DNA of 64,000 nt, taken from Ryuthela nishihirai. Lineage: Eukaryota; Arthropoda; Arachnida; Araneae; Heptathelidae. The stretch's first letter is position 1. The number at the start of each line of letters is the position of its first letter. The stretch spans positions 42,130,307 through 42,194,306 of the forward strand of contig JAWZYU010000020.1 of NCBI GenBank assembly GCA_038380435.1, read 5' to 3'. A program made the translations under genes and the position numbers. Shown here piece after piece: positions 10,718-20,746 of this stretch. A model generated the notes under the pieces. It was given only the letters and a program-made list of their open reading frames with translations, did no database searches and had not been told where the DNA came from.

Positions 10718-11059
10718 GTTGGGTTGTTTTACCTCTGAGTGGCCCTTTTTTGCACACAATGGGCTAAATGACCAGGTCACAAGTACCCCGATTGCTTCCC
10801 AATGGGGAAGGGACCCCCAGCTGTTGGGAGACAGATGGTAGCCTATCGTTAAGGCAATCCAGCGTGATTTTTAACGTGCACAGAGTATGGCTCTCCCGCA
10901 CACGGGGCCACGGCTTAACGTCCCATCCGACGGACGGCGATCTTTCCAAGTCCATCAGTGTCCCCTACTGACCGAGGGCAGGACGGGGAATTTTGTGGAG
11001 ATAAATCTCAACGTTGACCCAGCTGGGACTCAAACCTGGGAACTGCAGATTACGAGCCT
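10718..11059 (-). mobile_element. SINE-A, 5'-truncated
   Basis: TSD CCATTGATATGG / CCATTGACATGG (10706-10717, 11060-11071). It stops inside the tRNA head, so the A box is missing. Moderately diverged. Confidence 0.85.
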
Positions 11060-11118
11060 CCATTGACATGGAGTTTAGCAAAATCAGTATAATAACTATC
11101 CAAAAGGGGGGACGGAAC

Positions 11119-11435
11119 GGTTGGGTCGTTTTTCCTCTGAGCGGCACTTTCTCGCACACAATGGGCTAAATGGCCAGGCCACAATGATCCCGAGGGCTCA
11201 GAGAAGGTTAGGGGAGGGAGGCCCATTGGAAAACTGTTAAGAGACATATAGTAGCCTCTCACAAAGGCCATCGAGCATGTTCTTTAACGTGCACAGGGTA
11301 TGATTCTCCCGCATACGGGGCCACGACTTCCCATCCGATGGACGGTGGCCTTTCCAACTCCATCGGTGTCCCCTAATGACCGAGGGCAGGACGAAGAGTT
11401 TTGCGGAGATAAATCTCAACGCTGGTCCAAGTGGG
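11119..11435 (-). mobile_element. SINE-A, diverged and truncated at the B box
   Basis: Older copy lacking the tRNA head beyond the B box region. The younger SINE-A at 11447 inserted directly beside it. Confidence 0.8.
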
Positions 11436-11446
11436 ACTAACGAGGG

Positions 11447-11861
11447 TTGGGTTGTTTTACCTCTGAGCGGCACTTTTTTGCACACCATGGGCTAAATGGC
11501 CAGATCACATGGACCCCGAAGGCTCCGAGAAGGTTTGGGTAGAGGACCCACTGGAACAGCTGTTGGGAGGCAGATGGTAGCCCCCCGTCAAGGCCATCCA
11601 GCGTGTTCTTTAACGTGCACAGGGTATGTCTCTCCCGCACACGGAGCCACGGCTTAACGTCCTATCCGACGGACGGCGGCCTTTCCAAGCCCATCGGTGT
11701 CCCCCTATTGACCGTGGGCAGGGCGGGGAATTTTGCGGAGATAAATCTCAACGCTGACCCAGCTGGGACTCTCGCTGACCCTGCTGGGACCCCAGCAGGT
11801 CCGAACCTGGGAACTACAGATTACGAGCCTGGCGCGCTACCGACTGAGCCACCCCCGCCCC
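11447..11861 (-). mobile_element. SINE-A, full length with 30 bp internal insertion
   Basis: TSD ACTAACGAGGG (11436-11446, 11862-11872). Just before the B box an extra stretch (about 11772-11802) partly duplicates the local sequence and forms a small hairpin, CCTGCTGGG / CCCAGCAGG. Confidence 0.9.
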
Positions 11862-11872
11862 ACTAACGAGGG

Positions 11873-12370
11873 TGTGAATGGGCACGTCAATAGGCGCATA
11901 GTAAGCACAGAGAATACAGACAGTTCTCGTTCCTGACATAAAGCATTCTTGAAAGCTAAAACGAATGTCCGATAGTCGAGTGATACACTTACATGTTAAA
12001 TTGGGAGTTCCATTCTCAAAGCGCAGAAAAAGAATATAAATTCCTAATTATGCTATAAATATTAAGTTGTTTTATCCCTGAGTGTTATTTAATGTAAACA
12101 GAGTATTTCTAGATATTCAAAAACCATATCTGACATCAAATATAATCGGTAAAATTAATCTTAAATATTACTTTTTTAAAATGAGTTCGTCTCCATTTAC
12201 TTCTGGTAGCATTCATTAGACAGAAGAATCATATTTTAATGAAATAAAATCAATCCACGGTAAATAAGTAGATTACCTGATAAAGCATTCAATAAATACT
12301 TCTGCGGAAAAATTAGTTTTGTCGAGGATGCGTCAATTGTCAAAGCGAACAAATGCGAAATGTAATCTTT
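11873..12370. other. Unassigned AT-rich sequence
   Basis: Nothing recognised. Confidence 0.5.
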
Positions 12371-12383
12371 CCTAATAACGGTA

Positions 12384-12670
12384 TCCCGCCCTTCCCACGG
12401 TCAGTAGGGGACACCGATGGGCTTGGAAAGGCCGCCGTCCATCGGATGGGACGTTAAACCGTGGCTCCGTGTGCGGGAGAGCCATACCCTGTGCACGTTA
12501 AAGAACACGCTGGATGGCCTTGACGGGAGGCTACCATCTGTCTCCCAACAGCTGTTCCAGTGGGTTCCCTCCCCCAACCTTCTCTGAGCCTTCGGGGTCC
12601 ATGTGACCTGGCCATTTACCCCATCGTGTGCAAAAAAGTGCCGCTCTGAGGTAAAACAATCCAACCCAAC
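12384..12670 (+). mobile_element. SINE-A, 5'-truncated
   Basis: Lacks the tRNA head. TSD CCTAATAACGGTA / CCTAATAATGGTA (12371-12383, 12671-12683). Confidence 0.9.
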
Positions 12671-12699
12671 CCTAATAATGGTAGCATTATTATTAGGTA

Positions 12700-12873
12700 C
12701 AGTCGCTCAAAAAAATATCCGAACACTATGATTGATTACACAATTCAGAAAAAATATCTGGCAACGATATTTTTAGAAATTAGTGACCTGGCAACCTTCG
12801 TGTCACGTGACACGAAGACGTTTTCTGAATTCTGTAATCAACCGTAGTGTTCGGATATTTTTTTGAGCGATTG
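12700..12873. mobile_element. MITE-T, short copy
   Basis: Inverted termini of the CAGTCGCTC family. TA on the left; CA on the right, probably a mutated TA. The inner palindrome is collapsed to a single TCACGTGACACGAAG segment. Confidence 0.8.
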
Positions 12874-13278
12874 CACATGGGAATTTACTCTGTTTTAATT
12901 CCTTTTTGTGTTTGATTGTTTGCAAACACTGTAGTTGAACACCATGATCAAATTTGTCTTGTGGTTTTTAAAAACGCTTGTTGAGGTCCATATTGGATGT
13001 CTATCGTAATAAATCACATATCAAATAAAAGCAATTCAACAATAATACCCTCCAGACAAAAAAGGGGGTGAGGGGACATTTAAAAAAAAAGTAGTAATTT
13101 TAGCAAAATATGTCAATAGCAGCAGTTGTTTACGCTACTTTCCAATATAATTAAAATAACGAAAAGTTTCAATATTCCGGAACAAAACTTTATTTCAACG
13201 TCGTCCATTCCTTTTATCTATTTCGCAGGTTAATTTCTGCAGGAATATGCTATATAGGAGCTAACGTTTTTTGCATAT
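12874..13278. other. Unassigned AT-rich sequence
   Basis: Nothing recognised. Confidence 0.5.
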
Positions 13279-13289
13279 CTCGTTCGTTA

Positions 13290-13674
13290 TGGGGCGGGGG
13301 TGGCTCAGTTGGTAGCGCGCCAGGCTCGTAATCTGTAGTTCCCAGGTTCGAGTCCCAGCTGGGTCAGCGTTGAGATTTATCTCCGCAAAAATTCCCTGCT
13401 CACGGTCAGTAGGGGACACCGATGGGTTCGGAAAGACCGCCGTCCGTCGGATGGGACGTTAAGCCGTGGCCCCGTGTGCGGGAGAGACATACCCTGTGCA
13501 CGTTAAAGAACACGCTGGATGGCCTTGACGGGAGGCTACCATCTGTCTCCCAACAGTTGTTCCAGTGGGCCCCCTCTCCCAACCTTCTCTGAGCCTTCGG
13601 AGTCCTTGTGACCTGGCCATTTAGCCCATGGTGTGCAAAAAAGTGTCGCTCAGAGGTAAAACAACCCAACCCAA
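13290..13674 (+). mobile_element. SINE-A, full length
   Basis: TSD CTCGTTCGTTA (13279-13289, 13675-13685). Both A and B boxes intact. Confidence 0.95.
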
Positions 13675-13825
13675 CTCGTTCGTTAACATAGACAAGGCAC
13701 GCTTACGAGTAAGAGCAATATGGCGCCGTCGGTTACAGTTTTCAAGCGATAGGGCATCTTCCTCTTTTCCTACTCCATGGATTACTCGCTGTACACAAAA
13801 AAATTAAGTTGGCAACACTACGAGA

Positions 13826-13845
13826 GACTCACGCATGCGCAGTTT
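13826..13845. promoter_or_regulatory. NRF-1-like palindromic site
   Basis: The core ACGCATGCGCA (13831-13841) resembles the NRF-1/erect-wing site found in animal housekeeping promoters. A short open frame starts about 110 bp downstream. Function is speculative; such motifs also occur in transposon promoters. Confidence 0.25.
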
Positions 13846-13947
13846 GATTTAATAATAGCCATTTCTGAGGAGTCGTTTGTAAACGCAGAGCTATTCTGTT
13901 TAAGTTCTGGCATATATTGAAGTTAGTGCGTATATTCCGTACATGTT

Positions 13948-14082
13948 ATGGGCATGTTTTGTGCAAATTTTGGTTTTAACGTTAATATGGATAAGTTTTT
14001 GATTAAACGGGAAAAGTTAAGTGAAGAATCAGTGGCAACACTTTACTCGATTCAAGAACGGTTTCAGATCAAAATAATGTAA
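13948..14082 (+). CDS. Possible short reading frame, unknown function
   Basis: A 44-codon frame. From the second in-frame Met at 13987 it reads MDKFLIKREKLSEE, a charged start reminiscent of N-termini of zinc-finger/hAT-derived proteins. The NRF-1-like motif lies upstream. No splice donor was seen before the stop, and no domain is recognisable. It may be chance. Confidence 0.15.
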   Translation: MGMFCANFGFNVNMDKFLIKREKLSEESVATLYSIQERFQIKIM

Positions 14083-14361
14083 ACAGTTAACATTAATTCT
14101 TATATTTTGACAAATATTACAGCTTGAAGGAAACTCATACAAAATTAAAGGACTTGATTTATTTATTCGCTGTGTTATTATACAACATTACATACTACAT
14201 ACATGCACACACAGTAAACACCATTAAAAGTATATTGGAAACCTGATAGGTGATAAAGAACCCACACTTTACACTCTGACATGTAATGGAACATTTTCTT
14301 CTCCTTTGCTCCTTTATGGGTCTCTGGAGGTTTTACTCTCTCCAGTAAAGGTAACTGAAGA

Positions 14362-14559
14362 ATGCAAATGCATCACGTATTGTTCTACATTTATTCCGTT
14401 TTGTTGCTGACTATATGCCACTCTGTTAGTATAATAGCCAGCGAGGAGAGATTTTCCCACCAAGTGCTCTGTGATGGATCACGGAGGAATGTGATGCCTG
14501 TTAGTCATTCTCGTATTCTATCAGAAAGACAGATTGCCTTAATTAATGCCTTTTCCTGA
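14362..14559 (+). CDS. Possible small secreted or membrane-anchored peptide, unknown
   Basis: A 65-codon frame beginning MQMHHVLFYIYSVLLLTI. Residues 6-25 form a hydrophobic segment like a signal peptide, followed by a polar region of about 40 residues with one Cys. A pyrimidine-rich acceptor-like site ends at 14345, and a strong donor-like GTAAGT begins at 14562, three bases after the stop codon. A stop that close to a donor argues against ordinary coding use. Frame, splice signals or both may be chance. No homologue recognised, and it is not Cys-rich. Confidence 0.2.
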   Translation: MQMHHVLFYIYSVLLLTICHSVSIIASEERFSHQVLCDGSRRNVMPVSHSRILSERQIALINAFS

Positions 14560-14561
14560 AG

Positions 14562-14984
14562 GTAAGTGCAAAATTATTCTAATGCTGGGGGAAATGGAAG
14601 TTGTGGGCTTGCTACAGTGTTTGCGATATTGACTTTCGCCATTACAGAGATTGAAATAGGTGAATGTTTATGTAGGAAAATGTTGGGCAGTTGAATAGAA
14701 AAACAAGATCAAGAGAGAAGAGATTCATGCTCTTGAGAGAAAGACGGGTTGTGATGCAGTTTAGGAGAGTGTTTCTTAAAGTTTCCATCAAGTTTTAATG
14801 TTGTCAAGGATGCACCAAAGCGCCTTTTGTGTCAGTTTATAGTTAATACTAAATTTATTGGTAAAATTTTTTGGATTAAGGAATAGAGACGTGGATTAAT
14901 GTTTGGTTATATATTTCATTTACATAATATTTCACATCATATTCAGAATTAAATTAACTTTGCTGATGAAGTCAATAATCGATT
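14562..14984. other. Unassigned sequence
   Basis: Nothing recognised beyond the donor-like GTAAGT at its left edge. Confidence 0.45.
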
Positions 14985-15359
14985 TGGGTTGTTTTTACCT
15001 CTAAACGGCACTTTTTTTGCCCACAATGGGCTAAATGACTAGGCTACAAGGATACCAAGGGTTTGAAGAAGGTTGGGGGGAGAGGACCAACTGAGCACTT
15101 AGGAGATACACGGTAGCCTCCTGTCAAGGCCATCCAACATGTTCCTTAACGTGCACAAGGTAGCTCTCCCGCATATGGGGACACGGCTTAACGTCCCGTC
15201 CGACGGACGGCGACTTTTCCAAGCCCATCGGTGTCTTCTACTGACCGAGGGCGAGGAGTTTTGTGGAGATAAATCTCAACGCTGTCCCAGGTAGGACTCG
15301 AACCTGGGAACTGCAGATTGCGAACCTGGAGCACTACCGACTGAGCCACCCATGCCTCC
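14985..15359 (-). mobile_element. SINE-A, old full-length copy
   Basis: Diverged by many substitutions and small indels, but tail, body, B box and A box are all recognisable. No clear TSD remains. Confidence 0.8.
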
Positions 15360-15624
15360 TTCCATAAGTGAGATCGGGGATTAAAAAGTTAAAAAATTTT
15401 AGCCTAGGCCTGTATTTATTTACTTGTGGATAATGCAATGGAATTATCTACCAGTAAAGGAAAAAATGATGCAGAAATGGACAAAATTATTTTACTATTA
15501 ATTTTTTGATAATATAAATATGTTGATTTTGTTCTGATTAGAGGAAATGGAAAGAAGATAATTAAGCAAGAAATAGATAAATTTATTAAGGGAAGAAGTA
15601 GAGTCCTGAATGCTATTAGGAATG

Positions 15625-16118
15625 GGGGTAGGCTGTGTTGGCATCGCTCCAGACTCGAAATCTGAAGTTACTAGGTTCGACTACCAATTGAGGTGCGCTG
15701 AGAATTTTCTTCCGTAATTCACGGTCTGCTGTTTCGAGCATACAAAAAGGCTAAATGATCAGGTCACAAGGACCCTTAGATCTCAGAGACGGTTAAAAGA
15801 ACCCACTAGACAGCTATTAGGAGACAGAGAGAATCCTCCTGTCAAGGCCATCTTGGCCATTAGCGTGTTCTTCAAAGTCATCAGGTATGAATTTCCTGTA
15901 CGGAGACACAGATCATCCGGATTTCCTCAAACGGATCCACGGATTAATGTCCCACGCGAAGGATGGCTTTTCCACGCTCAGCGGTGTCCCCTTTATGACC
16001 GAGGGCAGGATGGGAGTTTAGGGAAGGTAAATCTTACCATAAGCATAGTTGGGACTCAAACCTAAGAACTGCAGATTATGGGTCTGACGAGCTCTTGTAT
16101 TGAGTTAACCCTCGCCCC
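15625..16118 (-). mobile_element. Ancient SINE-A copy with an adjoining plus-strand head remnant
   Basis: The minus-strand body from about 15730 to 16118 is heavily diverged (CTAAATGATCAGGTCACAAG, GTGTTCTTCAAAG, ATTAATGTCCCACG). At 15625-15700 a plus-strand tRNA-like piece with a B-box-like GGTTCGACTACC points the other way. Confidence 0.6.
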
Positions 16119-16179
16119 GCTTTTTGGATTTGATAAGGCTAATAAAATATTACAATTCTCAAGAGTAGAGTATCACTGC

Positions 16180-16800
16180 TGCACACGCTCCAGTTTGCTG
16201 TGAACGGTAACTGCACACGCTCAATATTTCCGTGAGTGAGCCCACACGATCTAGTATCAAAATAATATGACCACCTACAGTCGCTCAAAAAAGTATCCGA
16301 ACACCATGGTTGATTACAAGATTAAGAAAAAAATATCTGGCAACGATGTTTTTAGAATTTAGTGATCTGGCAACCTTCGTGTCACGTGATTACAGAATTC
16401 AGTAAAAATATCTGGAGCGTGTACAGCAACTGTACACGCTCCAGTTACCATTCACAGCAAACTGGCGCGTGTGAGTTACTGCACACGCTCCAGTTTGCTG
16501 TGAACGGTAACTGCACACGCTCAATATTTCCGTGAGTGAGCCCACACGATCTAGTATCAAAATAATATGACCACCTACAGTCGCTCAAAAAAGTATCCGA
16601 ACACTATGGTTGATTACAAGATTAAGAAAAAATATCTGGCACCGATTTTTTTAGAAATTAGTGATCTACTAATCACTAATTTCTATCACTAATTTCTAAA
16701 AAAATCACTAATTTCACTAATTTCTAAAAAAAATCGGTACCAGATATTTTTTCTTAATTCTGTATTCAACCATAGTGTTCGGATACTTTTTGAGCGACTG
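16180..16800. mobile_element. MITE-T composite, tandem form
   Basis: The left terminus CAGTCGCTC starts at 16278 after TA, a second one at 16578, and the right terminus ends at 16800 before TA. The 300 bp period is exact: 16201-16300 is repeated almost unchanged at 16501-16600. Between the termini is a GC-richer spacer containing GCACACGCTCCAG and CCGTGAGTGAGCCCACACGA, plus a perfect hairpin (CTGGAGCGTGTACAG, CAA, then its complement). Confidence 0.85.
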
Positions 16801-16912
16801 TACACATGGGAATTATGAATAATTAGCTGAAAAGATATATTCAAATAATATTCGGGAAAGTTTATAAGTCACATTAGATGAAAAAACAGCCGCTGATAGT
16901 TTAGTTATCAGT

Positions 16913-17296
16913 GGGGCGGGGGTGGTTCAGTCGGTAGCGCGCCAGGCTCGTAATCTGTAGTTCCCAGGTTCGAGTCCCAGCTGAGTCAGCGTTAAGATTT
17001 ATCTACGCAAAATTCCCCGCCCTGCCCACGATCAGTAGGAGATACCGATGGGCTTGGAAATGCCGCCGCCTGTCGAATGGGGCGTTAAGCCGTGGCCTCG
17101 TGTGCATGAGAGCCATACCCTGTGCACGTTAAAGAACACGCTGGATGGCCTTGACGGGGGCTACCATCTGTCTCCCAACAGCTGTTCCAGTGGGTCCCCT
17201 CCCCCAACCTTCTCTGAGCCTTCGGGGTCCATGTGACCTGGCCATTTAGCCCATGGTGTGCAAAAAAGTGCCGCTCAGAGGTAAAACAACCCAAAA
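16913..17296 (+). mobile_element. SINE-A, full length
   Basis: Perfect TSD TTAGTTATCAGT (16901-16912, 17297-17308). Confidence 0.95.
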
Positions 17297-17308
17297 TTAG
17301 TTATCAGT

Positions 17309-17385
17309 TAACACACAGGCATGTAACTGGGAATCACGGTTTCGAATCCCACTTACGTCGGAAAACCTAAATTTTTTCAACTAAC
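17309..17385 (+). mobile_element. SINE-C fragment
   Basis: tRNA-like B box GGTTTCGAATCCCAC followed by the short AT-rich body CTAAATTTTTTCAACT. It resembles the plus-strand copy at 41870-41960. The A box is not clear. Confidence 0.55.
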
Positions 17386-17740
17386 TACAGTAATACCCCG
17401 AAGTTACGCGACAGGTGGGTCCGACGAAAATCGCTTAAGTCGAATTCGCGTAAGTCGGGGTACAACTTTGCATATAAATATCTATAAATTTTGTTTAATT
17501 GGGACCAAGGACTAACAAAAACACTAGTTTAGAATAAAAATATTTAATAAAATTACAGTTCTTTATACATATTAACACAAAATATTAAAAAAATAAATGA
17601 GTTACGTAAAAAAGTTATTTCGATGTCGATGGCTTCATGAAATCTAACAAATTCGTCTGACGACACAATGCCTTCTTTTTTTTCACGCAAATTTCTTCGT
17701 AGCAAGCCAATAATTTTTTTTATTCCTTGCTTTGTAGCTA

Positions 17741-17953
17741 AGCTGTCCCATGGTCGAGTGGTTAGCGCGCTTGGCTACTGATCTAAAGGACCTGGGTTCG
17801 AGCCCCGGGTAAGGCATGGCTGTTTGTGTTGTTTTTCTGCTGAGGGCCTGCCATCCTCACAGACCTTCTACTATGGCATATAAACTGACAGGCTCCTGTC
17901 AGATCTCTGTGGCAAGCAGCTGCTTGAGGGGGTATTTATTTATTTATTTTTTT
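17741..17953 (+). mobile_element. SINE-B, complete
   Basis: The tRNA-like head GGTCGAGTGGTTAGCGCG resembles Ser/Leu-type tRNAs, with B box GGGTTCGAGCC. The body contains TTTTTCTGCTGAGGGCCTGC and GGCATATAAACTGACAGG, and the tail is (TTTA)n. TSD TTGTAGCTA (17732-17740, 17954-17962). Inserted in the 3' part of the Tigger element. Confidence 0.85.
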
Positions 17954-18044
17954 AATTGTAGCTATAACGCGTTCTTCGTTGGAGTCTGTTTTCTAAAAAT
18001 TTTAAGCCCTTTTCAATTGAGCTGAGACCTTCTGTCAAGCTTGC

Positions 18045-19931
18045 AATTGTCATGTGCTTTTCTGGTGGAACTGGGTCTGAAGTGAAGGATACTTCAGTGA
18101 CGTTTTCTCACGCATCTCTATGAGCTCATCGATTGTCAGCTCCTGACTATGTGAATCCAACAGCTCGTTGACATCATCACCATTGACTTCCAAATCTAAT
18201 TGACTTGGCAAGAGGGGCGGGGGTGGCTCAGTCGGTAGCGAGCCAGGCTCGTAATCTGTAGTTCCCAGGTTCGAGTCCCAGCTGGGTCAGCGTTGAGATT
18301 TATCTCCGCAAAATTCCCCGCCCTGCCCACGGTCAGTAGGGGACACCGATGGGCTTGGAAAGGCCGCCGTCCGTCGGATGGGGCGTTAAGTCGTGGCTCC
18401 GTGTGCGGGAGAGCCATACCCTGTGCATGTTAAAGAACATTGGACGTTAAAGAACGCTGGATGGCCTTGACGGGAGGCTACCATCTGTCTCCCAACAGCT
18501 GTTCCAGTGGGTCCCCTCCCCCAACCTTCTCTGAGCCTTTGGGGTCCATGTGACCTGGCCATTTAGCCCATGGTGTGCAAAAAAGTGCCGCTCAGAGGTA
18601 AAACAACCCAACAAAGCCTAGCAAGATTAACAACTTCTTCTATCACATGAGCGACGTGATCAGTTTCTGACGTTGTTTCCATCTCGTTTTTGGAAAAAAA
18701 TGGACAAAGTTTCTTCCAGACACCATTCAACGTTTTTTTGGAAATTTCATCCCAAGATTTTCCAATGATTCTTACGGCATCTGAAACATTGAATTGTTTC
18801 CAAAAGTCTTTAACAGATATCTCACTGTTTTGCCTCATAGTTTCTTTCAGATGTGCAAACGAACGCCTCGTGTAGTAAGCCTTGAATGTTTTGATGACTC
18901 CCTGGTCAATCGGTTGAAGCAAGCTGGTTGTGTTTGGAGGCAAAAAGCACAACTTTCACACGTGGGTCGAAATCGATTAGGGTGGCAGGAGGGTGACCGG
19001 GTGCATTGACAATAAGAAGCATCACTTTAAATAGAATCTGTTTAGACTTGCAATAATGTTCGACTTCGATTATGAAGTGGTGACGAAACCAGTCCTCAAA
19101 AACGGAAGCTGTCACCCAAGCTTTATGATTTCACTTCCAAATCACTGGTAAGCTAATTTTAGATATATTTTTTAAGGCTCTTGGGTTTTCGGCGCAATAA
19201 ATTAAGAGAGGTTTTAACTTGCAGTCACCAGCTGCATTCCCGCCAACCATCACTGTCAATCGGTCTTTAGAAACCTTAAACTCTGGAAAGTTTTTTTCTT
19301 CACGTGCGATTAAAGTTCTTTTAGGCATCTTCTTCCAGAACAGGCCAGTCTCATCCACGTTAAATACGGTTTCCCTGCTATAGTCATCTTCTTCTATCAT
19401 AGCCTTGAGTGTCTCAGGAAAAGAAGACGCAGCTTCTTTATCGGCACTTGCCGCCTCTCCACTCTCCGCGATGCTGTGCCAATTACAGCGAGTTTTAAAT
19501 CGGTTGAACCAACCGTTACTAGCTACAAAGTTTTCATCTTCGCCCGCCTCCCCAGCTTCTTCTTTCAACCTCTCAAAAATCAGCTTAGCTTGATAGCACA
19601 CAGTGTTCTGATCGACTGGACAATTCTTCAGTTTTACTTGATTATCACACCAAAATTTCAGAATTGTTTCCAACTCAGCAATAATACCATGATGTTTACG
19701 AATTATGCTTGAGTTCAAGGATTGAGCATTTTTCACCGCATCGAGAATTCTTTCTTTATCTTTTATGATTGTTCTTACTGTGGATTTCGGTAGCTCAAAC
19801 TTCTTTGCCAATTCACAAATTTTCATTCTGCTATCAAAATCCTTGATAATGTTAAGTTTACTTTCCAAAGATATCGTTTTCCTTTTCTTACTAGGTGCAG
19901 GAGAATCAGATTTACTTCGTTTGGACGACAC
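18045..19931 (-). pseudogene. Tigger-type transposase (CENP-B HTH plus DDE_1), broken
   Basis: Starts with a basic stretch (MSSKRSKSDSPAPSKKRKTI). A pogo/CENP-B N-terminal HTH follows (residues about 18-70, SKLNIIKDFDSRMKICELAK), then a second DNA-binding domain (about 75-150, GWFNRFKTRCNW). The DDE_1 domain opens with ETVFNVDETGLFWKK, which holds the first Asp. The frame breaks at 19131. It resumes at 19115-18906, where the second catalytic Asp is Val (LLIVNAPGHP), and again at 18952 with PNTTSLLQPIDQGVIKTF. A SINE-A splits the tail. Beyond it, reading continues as QLDLEVNGDD and ELTIDELIEM down to about 18080. Its usual job was cut-and-paste transposition at TA sites. Confidence 0.9.
18214..18616 (+). 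mobile_element. SINE-A, full length with short internal duplication
   Basis: Imperfect TSD CTTGGCAAGA / CCTAGCAAGA (18204-18213, 18617-18626). In the core at 18430-18455 the motif GTTAAAGAAC is duplicated, the same place where the 1.5-mer copies are joined. Confidence 0.9.
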
Positions 19932-20144
19932 AGTTTTTTTTTAAGGGTTTAGAAAACGTATAACAAAACAATCTTAACTTTCGTCGATCGTAGAATCGTA
20001 ATCGTGCACGTCGAGTTCGCGCGAAACGCGTCCAATGCGTATCACAGCAAGAGAAACACTGAAGATAGAGGGCGGCAGTGTTGCCAAACGAAAAAATCAA
20101 GAACCGCGTAACTCCGAGTTCGCGTAAGTCGGGGTATTACTGTA

Positions 20145-20746
20145 TTCACTATGTTTCTAACACCAAGGAGCAATTTGTAAAATTACCCGTCCAGGAATTA
20201 AAAAAAAATAAATACTCTTGTTTTGAATTGGAGAAAAAAAATATTATCATAATAGTAATTTGAATTAATTAGAAAAAAAAATTAAAATAAATGTGATGGT
20301 AACACCAGAACTAGTTGAAGTAAAAAAGTGACATAAAAAATCTAAAATTACGAACTCAAAGAGTTGTTTTATATTTTGAACATAAAACATATTTCTTTAA
20401 ACCTTTTTTAAACCTATTAGAAATATCCTTCCATTCTTAAATCTAACTTTAAGCTTTTAAAAAAATTAAGGTACCAAAAAAATAAAATATCTTTTCGTAA
20501 TATTTTTGTAAGGTAGTGGAACACGAAATAAAAGCTAGATTTTCTAGATTTATAAGGCATAATAATGATATAATAAATAACAATAAATATAACAATAATA
20601 ATGACAGAATAATGATAGAATTATAACAATAATAATGATATAAATAAACGAACCATCCAGTGCTGATTTAAATATAAAAAGAAAAATATTTTAACATATA
20701 AAATGACCAGTATTTATTAAATTCACAGTAAAAAAAGGTTTTTATG
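20145..20746. other. Unassigned very AT-rich sequence
   Basis: Long A/T tracts and degenerate AATAATGATA repeats at 20560-20660. The right part may be the 3' untranslated tail of the adjoining minus-strand LINE. Confidence 0.45.

Larger units (their letters stand above)
17388..20142 (-). mobile_element. Tigger-like DNA transposon, 2.75 kb, with nested SINEs
   Basis: TA on both sides (17386-17387, 20143-20144). Inverted ends begin CAGTAATACCCCGA and continue with CGCGTAAGTCGG-type motifs on both sides. It encodes a minus-strand CENP-B/DDE transposase. A SINE-B (17741-17953) and a SINE-A (18214-18616) are inserted, so the original element was about 2.1 kb. It is inactive. Confidence 0.9.

Noticed and set aside
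16913..16985. True tRNA gene in a SINE-A head
   Set aside because: A and B boxes are good, but the acceptor stem is not paired, and the sequence continues into the SINE body with TSDs around the whole.
17741..17815. True Ser/Leu-type tRNA gene
   Set aside because: It is the head of SINE-B: the same body follows in three copies, and a TSD encloses the whole unit.
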